From CAZUFB01 sp048173955 (lineage in GTDB: Bacteria; Actinomycetota; Coriobacteriia; Coriobacteriales; UMGS124), in NCBI GenBank assembly GCA_048173955.1, contig DBEYOB010000022.1, positions 1 through 64,000 on the forward strand: DNA of 64,000 bases, read 5' to 3'. Below are positions 24,809 through 33,944 of the stretch, one piece after another. The position numbers were made by a program, and so were the translations under genes. Each line of letters opens with the position of its first letter. Position 1 is the stretch's first letter. The notes beneath the pieces were generated by a model. The model had not been told where the DNA came from. It did not search any database and was given only the letters and a program-made list of their open reading frames with translations.

Positions 24809-26482
24809 ATGACTATGGATCGCAGGTCGTTTCTCAAGGGGAGTGCCGCGGTGGCAGGCGGCGTAGCGGCCGTCGGTGCAATGGGCGCGACTGCGTTTGC
24901 CGACGAGGCTGAGGCCCCGTCGTGGGGCACCGTCGAGGTCGACGAGGACGTCATTGCCGCGGTGGATGCCGAGAAGAGCGACGAGCCCCCCGCGTGGCTT
25001 GGCACGCCGCCCGACATCAGCGTCGACGACTGCGTCGAGACAGTCGAGACTGATATCGTGGTGGTCGGCTCCGCGTTGGCGGGCGTGCTCTCCGCGTATT
25101 CGGCCATCCAGAACGGTGCACAGGTTGTGATGATCGAGCGCAACGGTGCACCGCACATCAGCGGTTCGGGCATCGGCTTCTTCAACTCCGAATACCAGAA
25201 GGCCGGCGGACAGCCCGAGCACAACGAGCAGATCATCATGAACAAGGTGATCAACGAGGGGAACCTGCGCGTCGACGCGGCCCTGGTTGCCATGTGGGCC
25301 TACCACAGCGGCGAGATTCTCGACGAGCTCGAGGAGAACGTGCTACAGCCTGCTGGGCTGCCGGGCACCATCAGCATCGGCGAGCCGCTCGACGAGGAGG
25401 AGCTCGACCAGTACGAGGAGGCCTTCCACGTCGATTTCGACGACACGGGCAACGACAGCCTCGAGAAGTTCGACTACATCTTCCACGATTGGATCCGCGA
25501 GCATGGTGGCACCATCGCGTTCAACACCTGCGCTCGGGTGCTCACGCAGGACGAGGACGGCACGGTGACCGGCCTCATCGCGACCAATGAGAACGGCGAG
25601 TACGTGTATTACAAGGCGAACAAGGCCGTTATCATGTGCGCCGGCTCGTACGGCGGTAACGAGGAGATGGTCGACGCTCTGTGCTATCCGTCGATGGCCC
25701 AGTTCATCAAGAAGTACAGCGGCTATAACGCCAAGGCGAGCGAGACGGCGCCTATCACCACGGGCGAGAAGATGGACGACGGTATCGGCCACAGGATGAT
25801 GTGCTGGGCCGGCGCCATCATGGAGGAAATCGACCCGTCGTATCAGGCATGGTCGAACACGGGCTACTGGATCGCCGCCCCGCTGGCCGTCAACAACAAG
25901 GGCGAGCGCTTCTTCAACGAGGCCATCTCGTCGCTGTCCTCGAGCTTTGCCATCTTCGAGCTTCCTGATGGGGCAAACTACGTGTGGCAGATCATGGGTT
26001 CCGACGACTTCGACTTCCCGGCTCTGCTGCCCATGCCCGGCGCCAACCGCGAGATGATGGAGGCCATGGCTGCCGGCTCAGAGATGTACGAGGCCGACAC
26101 CATCGAGGAGCTCGCCGGTCTGATCGGCGTGCCGGCCGACACGCTCGTGGCGACGGTCGAGCGCTACAACGAGCTGTGCGCGCTCGGAAAGGACGAGGAT
26201 TACGGAAAGGGCGCGAACCACCTGCATCCCATCGACACCCCGCCGTTCAAGGCATACAAGGAAGCCTACTACTTCTTTGGCATGAGCTCTGGTGTCAAGG
26301 TGAACAAGAACCTGCAAGTCGTTGATGCCAACTGGGATCCCATCCCCCATCTGTATGCGGCTGGCAACTGCGTCGGTTGGCGCATGGGCTCCGGATACCA
26401 GAATGTGATTCCGGGCCTGTGCAACGCCTATGCGGCCGTGCATGGCTACTACGCAGGCAAGAACGCGGCGGCCGAGGCCTAA
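24809..26482 (+). CDS. Tat-exported FAD-dependent fumarate-reductase-like flavoprotein without FMN-binding domain
   Basis: The 557-residue protein starts at ATG 24809 behind AAAGGGG. A Tat signal (MDRRSFLKGSAAVAGGVAAV) leads into an FAD-binding-2 reductase fold: VVVGSALAGVLSAYSA near 85-100, AVIMCAGSYGGNEEM, NNKGERFFNEA, LYAAGNCVGWRMGSGYQNVI. The nucleotide-binding loop reads GSALAG, where the middle Gly of GxGxxG is Ala. There is no FMN-binding domain at either end, so it must receive electrons from a separate carrier. As in the other two homologues here, the RGxGG catalytic-Arg segment of fumarate reductases is not evident. It is divergent from a LuxR membrane regulator and followed by an intrinsic terminator at 26593. 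Confidence 0.85.
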   Translation: MTMDRRSFLKGSAAVAGGVAAVGAMGATAFADEAEAPSWGTVEVDEDVIAAVDAEKSDEPPAWLGTPPDISVDDCVETVETDIVVVGSALAGVLSAYSAIQNGAQVVMIERNGAPHISGSGIGFFNSEYQKAGGQPEHNEQIIMNKVINEGNLRVDAALVAMWAYHSGEILDELEENVLQPAGLPGTISIGEPLDEEELDQYEEAFHVDFDDTGNDSLEKFDYIFHDWIREHGGTIAFNTCARVLTQDEDGTVTGLIATNENGEYVYYKANKAVIMCAGSYGGNEEMVDALCYPSMAQFIKKYSGYNAKASETAPITTGEKMDDGIGHRMMCWAGAIMEEIDPSYQAWSNTGYWIAAPLAVNNKGERFFNEAISSLSSSFAIFELPDGANYVWQIMGSDDFDFPALLPMPGANREMMEAMAAGSEMYEADTIEELAGLIGVPADTLVATVERYNELCALGKDEDYGKGANHLHPIDTPPFKAYKEAYYFFGMSSGVKVNKNLQVVDANWDPIPHLYAAGNCVGWRMGSGYQNVIPGLCNAYAAVHGYYAGKNAAAEA

Positions 26483-26592
26483 TCGAACGGGGTCGCGGTC
26501 CTGATCGCAGCGCGGCCAAGGCGGCAACCACCGCAGCCTTTATACGGCTGGTGCCGGCAGGCGTCGAAGGCGGCCATTGGCCAGTTTAAGAG

Positions 26593-26630
26593 CCGCCCGC
26601 TCCGGGAACGTCTCCGGGGCGGGCGGTTTT
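26593..26630 (+). terminator. Rho-independent terminator after the flavoreductase
   Basis: CCGCCCGCTCCGG pairs with CCGGGGCGGGCGG across a short loop and is followed by TTTTG. It lies 110 bp after the reductase stop codon. Confidence 0.8.
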
Positions 26631-26853
26631 GTATGCACGGATTTCCGTACGCCGGAAGGCGGGGTACGGCCGCGGGTTAAGCGGATTTCTTCACTCAACC
26701 CCGGCGTTCTTGTGCACCGAACGCGGCTGCGCCAGGCCGACTCTGGCCGAACGGCCATGCGTGGGGTACCATGCTGTTCCGCACGGTAATCATGCGCGAC
26801 GTTTCCCACCCCGTGCTGTCTCGTTGGAAATCCGTCCCTTCAGAAAGCCCGCC

Positions 26854-27138
26854 ATGCCCGGATTCGCCTTGTTCGCTGTTTTCTGCCTGGTTGCCGTCAA
26901 CCTTGCGGGATTCGTTATGATGCGTGCGGACAAGGTTCGTGCCCGGTGTGGGGAGTGGCGCATCCCCGAAGAGGACCTGTTCGCCGTCGCCGCCATCGGC
27001 GGGAGTGTTGGCGTGCTCATCGGGATGCACGTGTTTCGCCACAAGACGCTGCACAAGCGGTTTGTTTTCGGGATTCCCGCAATCATGGTTGTCCAGCTTG
27101 CAGTCGGTGCCCTCCTTGTTTGGAGGCTTGCAGCTTAG
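26854..27138 (+). CDS. DUF1294-family small membrane protein
   Basis: The 94-residue protein has hydrophobic segments near residues 3-20, 45-57 and 70-90. It carries the DUF1294 hallmarks: FVMMRADKVRAR, the loop RIPEEDLFAVAAIGGSVGVL, and GMHVFRHKTLHKRFVFGIPA. Its function is unknown in all bacteria. It is often a stand-alone gene, as here. No strong ribosome site precedes ATG 26854 (only AGAAAG); the upstream extension of the frame has no family similarity. Confidence 0.75.
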   Translation: MPGFALFAVFCLVAVNLAGFVMMRADKVRARCGEWRIPEEDLFAVAAIGGSVGVLIGMHVFRHKTLHKRFVFGIPAIMVVQLAVGALLVWRLAA

Positions 27139-27279
27139 GGGCTCGAGAGCCGGAAGCCGGCCGGTTTGCGAAGGTGCGGCAACGCGTGCGAGCCTTGAGA
27201 TTCGTCAAGAAAATCAATATCCAAATACATTAATCAATCTCGTAAAATTCACCTATGCCCTTTCCAGATTCTGGCGGTC

Positions 27280-27555
27280 GGCTAGCGAAAAAACCGCCTT
27301 ACTGAGCAAGCACAGCTCCTCTGTCAAGGGATGAAAGCACGCAAGATGGATACCCGAAAAATAGACGGAGGCATATCCGGGGTTAATACCTGGTGCTTTA
27401 CCTAATTATCAATTATGCATATAATAACGTCATTCGCCCGTACCGGCCACGTTCCGAGCGAGCTTGCTCAGTAAGGCAGTTTTTCAGCAAGTGCCCTTCT
27501 GCAATCGGGAAGAAGTTGCGCGACTTGCTCATCAAGGCGGGTTTTTCGCAGGCCA
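27280..27555. repeat. Intergenic repeat family A, inverted pair 2 plus an extra half copy
   Basis: The minus-orientation copy is at 27280-27312 and the plus-orientation copy at 27462-27514 (GCTTGCTCAGTAAGGC, then TTTTTCAGCAAGTGCCC). A partial plus copy follows at 27523-27555 (CTTGCTCATCAAGGC, then GTTTTTCGCAGG). The inverted pair is about 149 bp apart, almost the same spacing as the pair at 10348-10600, although the DNA between arms is unrelated. The region 27139-27631 has no gene and precedes pepC. The interior is notably AT-rich (27385-27440). Confidence 0.6.
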
Positions 27556-27631
27556 TGCATGGCGCCGGGCGGCTATGAATGGCTATCATGGGGGCGTCCG
27601 CCATCCATAATTGCGAGGAGGTCATATCGAT

Positions 27632-28978
27632 ATGCCAGTCAATCCCTATCTCGCCCCGGTGCCGCCCTCGTCGGCCGAGTTTGCACGCGATGTCGCCTAC
27701 ACCGTGGCAAAAAACGCCGTTACCTCCAGCGGTCTCGTGAAGAGCGCCCGCGTGCCCGAGCGCGTCGCCAAGGCCACCAGGAGCTTTACCTACCAGGTGC
27801 AGCCGCAGGGCGCCATCACCAACCAGAAGCAGTCGGGACGCTGCTGGATGTTCGCCGCCCTCAACATCATGCGCTTCGAGATCATGCAGCAATGGAACCT
27901 CGAGACGTTCGAGTTCTCGCAGAGCTACCCGCTCTTCTACGACAAGCTCGAACGCGCCAACTGGTTCCTCTGCCAGGTCCTCGACATGGTCGACGAGCCT
28001 CTCGAAGGCCGTGAGATGGCGTTTCTCCTGGCCGACCCGCTTGGCGACGGCGGCCAGTGGGACATGTTCATGGCGCTCGTGCGCAAGTACGGCGTGGTGC
28101 CCAAGGAGGCCATGCCCGAGACGGCCTGCTCGAGCAACACGCGCGAGATGGACGCCTATCTGACCAAGCTGCTGAGGGGCTATGCCGCTGAGCTGCGCCG
28201 GGCGCATGAGGCAGGTGCGAGCGCCGACGAGCTGTGCGACCGCATCCCGCAGATGATGGCTACGGTGCGCCGCGCCCTGTGCATCTGCCTGGGCGAGCCG
28301 CCCGCGTCGTTCGATGTGCGCGCGCACGACAAGGACAAGAAACTTGTGGAGCATCTCGGCATGACGCCGCTTGGGTTCTACCGCGGGTTTTTGGCTGAGC
28401 GCTTCGACGACTACGTGAGCGTCATCAGCGCCAACACGGCGGACAAGCCCTTCGGGCGCACCTACACGATCGAGCGCCTGGGCAACGTGGCCGAAGCAGG
28501 CCAGGTCAAGCATCTCAACCTGCCCATCGAGCGCCTCAAGGAGCTTGCGCTTTCCATGCTGCGCGACAACCGCCCGGTGTGGTTCGGCAGCGACGTGGGC
28601 CAGAGCAGCCTGCGCGACGACGGCCTGCTCGACCCGGCCGCCATCGACGTCGACGCGATCTTCGGAACCCAGGTTGAGATGGACCGCGCCACGCGCCTCG
28701 ACTACGGCGATTCGTGCATGACGCACGCCATGGTGCTGCAGGGTGTCGACGTTGACGCCTCCGGCAAGACGACCCAATGGCGCGTCGAGAACAGCTGGGG
28801 CAAGGATTTCGGCAACGACGGCTTCTACATCATGGACGACGCCTGGTTCGACGAGTTCGTGTACCAGATCGCCGTGCCCAAGTCGCTGCTCACTGCCGAG
28901 GAGCGGGCTGCATGGGAGACCGAGCCCGTCAACCTGCGCCCCTGGGACCCCATGGGGACGCTTGCCACGGTGAGATAG
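27632..28978 (+). CDS. pepC: Aminopeptidase C (C1B family, bleomycin-hydrolase type)
   Basis: The 448-residue cytoplasmic cysteine aminopeptidase removes N-terminal residues from peptides. The papain-type catalytic set is present: Cys71 in QKQSGRCWMFAALN, His365 in DSCMTHAMVLQG, and Asn387 in RVENSWGKDFG. Length and the C-terminal block match the family, which forms a hexameric barrel that uses its own C-terminus to limit access. ATG 27632 follows GAGGAGGT. It is a single gene, with family A repeats upstream and a good terminator at 29062. Together with pepT at the right end it suggests peptide use. Confidence 0.93.
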   Translation: MPVNPYLAPVPPSSAEFARDVAYTVAKNAVTSSGLVKSARVPERVAKATRSFTYQVQPQGAITNQKQSGRCWMFAALNIMRFEIMQQWNLETFEFSQSYPLFYDKLERANWFLCQVLDMVDEPLEGREMAFLLADPLGDGGQWDMFMALVRKYGVVPKEAMPETACSSNTREMDAYLTKLLRGYAAELRRAHEAGASADELCDRIPQMMATVRRALCICLGEPPASFDVRAHDKDKKLVEHLGMTPLGFYRGFLAERFDDYVSVISANTADKPFGRTYTIERLGNVAEAGQVKHLNLPIERLKELALSMLRDNRPVWFGSDVGQSSLRDDGLLDPAAIDVDAIFGTQVEMDRATRLDYGDSCMTHAMVLQGVDVDASGKTTQWRVENSWGKDFGNDGFYIMDDAWFDEFVYQIAVPKSLLTAEERAAWETEPVNLRPWDPMGTLATVR

Positions 28979-29061
28979 CGCGGTTTGCGGGCGGACCAGC
29001 TCGTGGCAGGTGGAATGCCAACCGCTCGCGGGCATCCTCGCCGCGACGTTAGGCGTTGACA

Positions 29062-29100
29062 GAACGGGGGAGGCGGTTCAGTGCCTCTCCCGTTCTTCTG
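29062..29100 (+). terminator. Rho-independent terminator after pepC
   Basis: GAACGGGGGAGGC pairs with GCCTCTCCCGTTC around a seven-base loop and is followed by TTCTGTTG, about 85 bp after the pepC stop. Confidence 0.75.
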
Positions 29101-29234
29101 TTGCGGTGGATGGGCGGAGAGGTAATGCCTTGTCTTTCAAGTCTGGGCTTATCGAACGCTCTGGGCCGAACTTCTGGCTTGCGCTATAGTGGTTCCCGCA
29201 AGACCCGGTACCGTCTCCGCCGGAGGAGGAGCCC

Positions 29235-29903
29235 ATGGCGCGCATCTATGTGATTGAGGACGACGAGGCCGTGCGCGGCGAACTTGCCACGCTGTTGCGC
29301 CGCGCGGGCCACGAGCCCCTGTGCGCCGAACGGTTCGACCGCCTGGCGGCCGACGTGGAAGACGCCGCGCCCGACGTGGTCCTGCTCGACCTCGGGCTGC
29401 CGGGGACCGACGGTCTCTACGTCTGCCGCGAGCTTCGCCAGACCTCGAACGTGCCGATCATCGTGGTGACGAGCCGCACCACCGACCTCGACGAGCTCAT
29501 GAGCATGTCGCTCGGAGCGGACGACTTCATCGCCAAGCCCTACAACGGCCAGGTGCTCCTTGCGCACATCGACGCCGTGCTGCGCCGTGCGCAGGGTGCC
29601 CAGGAACAGGGGCGCGTGGTCGAGTATCGGGGCCTTTCGCTCGACCTCGCCCGTTCCAAGGCGACCTACGAGGGACGTTCGGTCGAGCTCACCAAGAACG
29701 AGCTGCGCATCCTCGCCTTACTCATGCGCCGCAAGGGCGAGATCGTCTCGCGCGAGGACATCATGGTCGAGCTGTGGAACTCCGACACGTTCATCGACGA
29801 CAACACGCTCACGGTGAACATGAACCGCCTGCGCAAGACGCTCGCGAGCATCGGGGTGACCGACTATCTCACCACCCATCGCGGCCAGGGGTACTCGGCC
29901 TAG
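29235..29903 (+). CDS. OmpR/PhoB-family response regulator (BceR-like)
   Basis: The 222-residue two-domain regulator has an acidic pair near residues 8-10 (VIEDDEA), phosphoacceptor Asp52 in VVLLDLGLPGTDG, Lys in FIAKPYNG, then an OmpR winged helix (VELTKNELRILALLMRRKGE, ending YLTTHRGQGYSA). ATG 29235 follows GGAGGAGG. The matching kinase gene, expected directly downstream, is instead at 31201, beyond an inverted Rpn-type gene. Its kind, together with the kinase and the BceAB genes at 37387-40312, points to sensing of cell-wall-active peptides. Confidence 0.88.
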   Translation: MARIYVIEDDEAVRGELATLLRRAGHEPLCAERFDRLAADVEDAAPDVVLLDLGLPGTDGLYVCRELRQTSNVPIIVVTSRTTDLDELMSMSLGADDFIAKPYNGQVLLAHIDAVLRRAQGAQEQGRVVEYRGLSLDLARSKATYEGRSVELTKNELRILALLMRRKGEIVSREDIMVELWNSDTFIDDNTLTVNMNRLRKTLASIGVTDYLTTHRGQGYSA

Positions 29904-29931
29904 GCAGCCTGCGTCACCGAGACGCCTTTTG

Positions 29932-29973
29932 TCTGCGGCGGGCCGCTTGCCTGAGGCGGCGGCCCGCCGCAGA
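29932..29973. terminator. Perfect 15-bp hairpin between convergent genes
   Basis: TCTGCGGCGGGCCGC (29932-29946) pairs perfectly with 29959-29973 across a 12-base loop. It lies between the response-regulator stop (plus) and the Rpn-type gene stop (minus). No strong T-run follows, so it is a probable bidirectional terminator of modest certainty. Confidence 0.5.
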
Positions 29974-29989
29974 ACTCAAGGGTGGGCTC

Positions 29990-30874
29990 CTACGCGATGC
30001 CGTAGTTGCGATACAGTTCTTCGCGCAGCTGCCTGTCGGTGGCGGCACGTGCGACGTCGTCGGTCCTGCCGTCGGCGGCGAGCGCCGCTATCAGGCGCGA
30101 CAGGCGTTCTTCACCCTGCTCGCGACCTTCGGCCAAGCCCTCGGCTCTTCCTTGCTCGAGGCCTTCTTCTCGCCCCTGCAGTACGCCGCGGTCGAAGTTC
30201 AGTTGGTCTCTGACCTGGAGCATCATGAATTCCAGCCTCCATTTCTGATTGTCGAGCACCTCGGCAACCTCTTCCGCGAGCCGTGCGGAAAGACCCCCGG
30301 ACACTTTGCCGGTAGCCACATAGTCGAGGAACTCGTTGAGGCGGTCGCCGGCTTGCTCTTGCCGGGGCGCGGTGGCGGAGAGGAAGATCGTCTTGCAGCC
30401 GTCGCCCAACCGAAGTCCCTCGACGTCCTGGCAGGTGTTCTCAAAGGAGTATACCCGCCGGCCGCACTTGAACGGGTCGAACCCGCAGACGAATATGACG
30501 TAGGAGTCTTTGAGACTCCGGTAGGGGAGGCCTTTGCCCAGCTGGTCGAGGGACATCAAGGCATGGTAGTAGCGCGAACGCTGGGGCAGCTCGCGGGTGT
30601 CGGTCGACTGCATCTCGACGTTGTAGACGGTCCCTGCCCCATCGCGCACATAGACGTCGAGACGGATTCCCTTGCCTGCCGGCGAGGCGTCGAGATCCTC
30701 TTGGCGACCGATGTAGTCGATGCGCTCGATTGCCACGCCGAGCACTGCTTCGAGCACCTCGCGGCACAGGTCGGCGTTGAGCATGGCCTTGCAGAACACG
30801 AAGTCGTCTGCGATGGTGAGGTTTTCCCAACGTTCGTTTATCTTGCTGAGCACTTCCGGAATGGTGTCAGTCAT
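29990..30874 (-). CDS. Rpn-family PD-(D/E)XK nuclease / putative transposase
   Basis: The 294-residue protein starts at ATG 30874 behind AGAGGG. It has the Rpn/PDDEXK layout: LTIADDFVFCKAMLNADLCR, then GKGIRLDVYVRDGAGTVYNV followed by EMQ, giving the catalytic D-V-Y...Y-N-V-E-M-Q set, then RSRYYHALMSLDQL. The charged C-terminal tail is rich in Gln/Gly/Glu/Arg repeats (GREEGLEQGRAEGLAEGREQ). Members promote RecA-independent recombination or act as mobile nuclease genes. It sits in reverse orientation between a response regulator and its kinase, so it was probably inserted into a two-component operon. Confidence 0.82.
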   Translation of the reverse strand: MTDTIPEVLSKINERWENLTIADDFVFCKAMLNADLCREVLEAVLGVAIERIDYIGRQEDLDASPAGKGIRLDVYVRDGAGTVYNVEMQSTDTRELPQRSRYYHALMSLDQLGKGLPYRSLKDSYVIFVCGFDPFKCGRRVYSFENTCQDVEGLRLGDGCKTIFLSATAPRQEQAGDRLNEFLDYVATGKVSGGLSARLAEEVAEVLDNQKWRLEFMMLQVRDQLNFDRGVLQGREEGLEQGRAEGLAEGREQGEERLSRLIAALAADGRTDDVARAATDRQLREELYRNYGIA

Positions 30875-31200
30875 GAGATATCCCTCTTCTCTGAACGGGG
30901 GTGTGATTGAGCCAGCGGCCATGCATGGCACATCGGCGGGGTGTATATGATGCTGAATCGAGGGTTTGCGATGACTCCTGCAGGATGTAGACAGTTTACG
31001 AACATTTGTTCTACTTTGCAAGAGTTCTCGACGATTTCGGGTTGTCAGAACTTCGCCGTGCACGCCTCCTTTACAATCATGCGGCAAGGGGCGCCCCGCA
31101 TTGCGGCGACCGCTGGCCGGCATAGCCCAGCCTGGCCCGGTGCGGGCGACGCCTGCCTTTCGGATGGTTTCGGGCGGACCTCTCGGGGGAGGCGTGCGGC
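30875..31200. other. Intergenic region between Rpn-type gene and kinase, no gene seen
   Basis: The first half is AT-richer than its surroundings and probably holds the minus-strand promoter of the Rpn-type gene. The second half (about 31080-31200) leads into the kinase start. I see no inverted repeat or target duplication marking how the Rpn-type gene entered. Confidence 0.35.
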
Positions 31201-32355
31201 ATGAGCGTCTGGGCGTATCTGCGCGGCCATGTGCTTGCGGTGGCCATTGCGCTGCTCACCGTGGGGCTGCTCTGGCCGATGCTGCGCCTGGTGGGTTTGG
31301 GCGGCGAGCTCGTGACCCTCATCGTGCTGTGCGTGGCGCTCGCCCTGCTCGCCATAGGCATCGCCAACTACCTGCATACGCGCGCGTGGTGCAGGCGGTT
31401 CGCCGAGGTCGCGCGGGCGGGCGGCGACGCTCCCGAGCTTGCCCTGTCGATGGAGGAGCCCGACGCCCCCGAGGCCCAGGTCGTCTTCGAGGCGCTGCAA
31501 GCCGTGGCGACCGAGGCCAACGCCCGCGTCTCCGACTCGCGGCTGCGCGAGCGCGAACACCGCGAGTTCGTGGAGACGTGGGTGCACGAGGTCAAGACCC
31601 CGCTCGCCGCCATCGACCTCATGCTCGAGAACCTTGACGACGCGCGCCTCGCCCCGCTCGCCCGCGAACTCGACCGCGTGGGGTCGCTCGTGGAACAGGC
31701 GCTCTACTTCGCCCGCTCCTCTTCGGTCGAGAGCGACTACCTGGTGCGCACATGCACGCTCGAGGCGCTCGTGCGCGGGGCGGTCAAGTCGCGCGCCCAC
31801 GCCCTCGTCGGGGCGCATGTTGCCGTGGGTATGGAGGGGCTCGACCGCACGGTCTTCGCCGACCTCAAGTGGATGCAGTTCGTGCTGGGCCAGCTCATCG
31901 ACAACGCGGTGCGCTACCGGCGCGACCCTGCTTGCCCTGCCGGCGGCGACGCCCCCGCCGACTCTGCCGACCCCGCTGCCTGCGACGCCGAAGCCGCGGG
32001 CGGTGCCGCCGCGGACGGGCCGCGCATCGACTTTTCGGCGCGCGCGCTCGACGAGGGGCGCGCCGACGAGCGCGTAGTGCTGAGCGTGCGCGACAACGGG
32101 TGCGGCATCTCGGCCGCCGACATCGGCCGGGTGTTCGACAAAGGCTTCACGGGGAGCAACGGCCGCGTCTACGCCAAGTCGACCGGCATCGGCCTCTACC
32201 TCGTGCGCTCCCTGTGCGAAAAGATGGGCCTCTCGGTGAGCGCGTCGAGCGTCGAAGGGGAGTGGACGTGCTTCGAGATCGTCTTCCCCACCAACCGGAT
32301 GAAGGTGTTCGGCGACGACGCTACGGCGTCCCTCGGCGGGGGGCGCATCCTGTGA
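31201..32355 (+). CDS. Sensor histidine kinase (BceS-like)
   Basis: The 384-residue kinase has two adjacent membrane helices at about 10-30 and 36-58 with almost no external loop. The phospho-acceptor His129 lies in VETWVHEVKTPLAAID; the N box is LGQLIDNAVRYRR; an ATPase G box (RDNGCGISAADIGRVFDKGF, then KSTGIGLYLVRSLCEKMGL) closes the protein. This short intramembrane-sensing layout is typical of BceS-type kinases, which sense through a partner BceAB transporter. An Ala/Pro-rich insert of about 30 residues follows the N box. It overlaps the next gene by four bases. The partner regulator is at 29235 and the likely transporter at 37387-40312. Confidence 0.88.
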   Translation: MSVWAYLRGHVLAVAIALLTVGLLWPMLRLVGLGGELVTLIVLCVALALLAIGIANYLHTRAWCRRFAEVARAGGDAPELALSMEEPDAPEAQVVFEALQAVATEANARVSDSRLREREHREFVETWVHEVKTPLAAIDLMLENLDDARLAPLARELDRVGSLVEQALYFARSSSVESDYLVRTCTLEALVRGAVKSRAHALVGAHVAVGMEGLDRTVFADLKWMQFVLGQLIDNAVRYRRDPACPAGGDAPADSADPAACDAEAAGGAAADGPRIDFSARALDEGRADERVVLSVRDNGCGISAADIGRVFDKGFTGSNGRVYAKSTGIGLYLVRSLCEKMGLSVSASSVEGEWTCFEIVFPTNRMKVFGDDATASLGGGRIL

Positions 32356-33797
32356 TCACCTACGACCTCGACCGGCGTGCGCCTCACCAGCCCAAGTACG
32401 AGTATCTCTACCGCTGCATCCGCACGGACATCCGCGCGGGGACGCTGCCGCCCGGCATGCGCCTCCCCTCGAAGCGCGCGCTCGCCGAGCACCTCGCCGT
32501 GAGCGTGAGCACCATCGAGCACGCGTACGACACGCTCGCGAGCGAGGGGTACGTCGAGGCGCGCCCGGGCAGCGGGTTCTACGTCGCGGCACACCAGGAG
32601 GCGGGCTCCGCCGCTCCCGCGGACGACGAGGGGCGCTCGCCCGGGTGCGGGGAGCAGGCGGGGGAGGACCGTGCTTCCGATACGATCGACTTCAAGGCCA
32701 ACTGGTGCAGCATGAGCCTGTTCCCGGCGGAGACGTGGGCGCGCATGATGCGCAAGGTGCTCTCCGACCGCAGCCCCGAGCTGTTCGAGACGGTCCCCTT
32801 CAACGGCCTGTGCGAACTCAGGAGCGCCATTGCGGGCTACCTCTACGAGTTCAAGGGCATCAGGACGACGCCCGACAACATCGTGGTGGGCGCGGGGACC
32901 GAGTACCTCTACGGTAAGCTATTGCAGCTGTTCGGCCCCAACGCCGTCATTGCGATCGGCGACCCCGGTTACAAGAAGCTCGCCGACATCTCGCGCAACT
33001 CGGGCGTGCTGTGGGACTACATCCCGCTCGACAGCGAGGGCCCCGACGTGCGTCGGCTCGCCGCGGGCGGCGCCGACGCGGTGCACGTCTCGCCGGCGAA
33101 TATCTTCCCCACGGGCATCGTCATGACGGCGGAGCGGCGCGCCGAGATGCTTGCGTGGCTTCACGCCCGGCCGGGCCGTTACCTCATCGAGGACGACTAC
33201 GACAGCGAGCTGCGCTTTTCGGGGCGCGCCCTACCCACCCTGTTCACGCAGGACGCCTCGGGCGGGGTCGTGTACCTCAACACGTTCTCCAAGACGCTCG
33301 TGCCGTCGTTGCGCATCTCGTACATGGTGCTGCCCGACACCCTCATGGAGCTCTACCGCAGCCAGCTCAGCTTCTATTCGTGCACGGTGTCGAGCTTCGA
33401 GCAGCTCGCGCTGGCGCGGTTCATCTCGGAGGGGCATTTCGAGCGGCACATCAACCGCCTGCGCCGCTACTACGGCCGGCAGCGCGCCGTGGCGATCGAG
33501 GCGTTCGAGACGTCGCCCCTCGCCTCCGTTGCCGAGGTGAAGGCACCCGACGTGGGCACCCACCTGCTTCTTGCGGTGCGCACGGGCATGTCGGACGACG
33601 CCGTGAAGCGCGAGGCGCGCCGCCGGGGCATGAACCTGGCGATGCTCTCGGACTATTGCGTGCACCCCGTGGCGCGCTATGCCCACAACGTGGTGGTGAA
33701 CTTTGCCAGCATCGAGCCGGAGCGCCTGCAGCGCGCGGTCGACCTGCTCGCTGACGTCTTTCGGGGCGACATCGAGCGTGCGGGCCGCAGCACCTGA
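32352..33797 (+). CDS. MocR/GabR-type regulator (GntR helix-turn-helix plus aminotransferase domain)
   Basis: GTG 32352 overlaps the kinase stop (GTGA). The 481-residue protein has a GntR winged helix at 15-80 (YEYLYRCIRTDIRAGTLPPG, then LAVSVSTIEHAYDTLASEGY). A fold-type-I aminotransferase domain follows, with AGTEYLYGKLLQLFG, DPGYKKLADI, EDDYDSELR and the PLP lysine Lys314 in LNTFSKTLVPSLR. Such regulators use PLP or its amino-acid adducts as signals and often control neighbouring catabolic or vitamin B6 genes. The aldehyde dehydrogenase at 34578 is a possible target, as in GabR control of GABA genes, but a 780-bp repeat-rich gap separates them. Overlap with the kinase suggests shared transcription. 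Confidence 0.88.
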   Translation: MITYDLDRRAPHQPKYEYLYRCIRTDIRAGTLPPGMRLPSKRALAEHLAVSVSTIEHAYDTLASEGYVEARPGSGFYVAAHQEAGSAAPADDEGRSPGCGEQAGEDRASDTIDFKANWCSMSLFPAETWARMMRKVLSDRSPELFETVPFNGLCELRSAIAGYLYEFKGIRTTPDNIVVGAGTEYLYGKLLQLFGPNAVIAIGDPGYKKLADISRNSGVLWDYIPLDSEGPDVRRLAAGGADAVHVSPANIFPTGIVMTAERRAEMLAWLHARPGRYLIEDDYDSELRFSGRALPTLFTQDASGGVVYLNTFSKTLVPSLRISYMVLPDTLMELYRSQLSFYSCTVSSFEQLALARFISEGHFERHINRLRRYYGRQRAVAIEAFETSPLASVAEVKAPDVGTHLLLAVRTGMSDDAVKREARRRGMNLAMLSDYCVHPVARYAHNVVVNFASIEPERLQRAVDLLADVFRGDIERAGRST

Positions 33798-33944
33798 TTT
33801 GCGGCCCGCCGGCCGTGGGGTTCCCGCTGGTCGCGAGGTGCCGGTCGCACGGGGGCACCGCGGGTGCTGGCCGAGAGGGCACCCGCTGTCTGTGCGGGCG
33901 TCCGCTGGCTGCTTGGGAATCCGCCAGCCGCGCGGTCGTTTTGG

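Noticed and set aside
29932..29973. An attachment site for insertion of the Rpn-type gene
   Set aside because: The perfect hairpin has no second copy at the other side of the gene near 30875-31200, so a terminator role is preferred.
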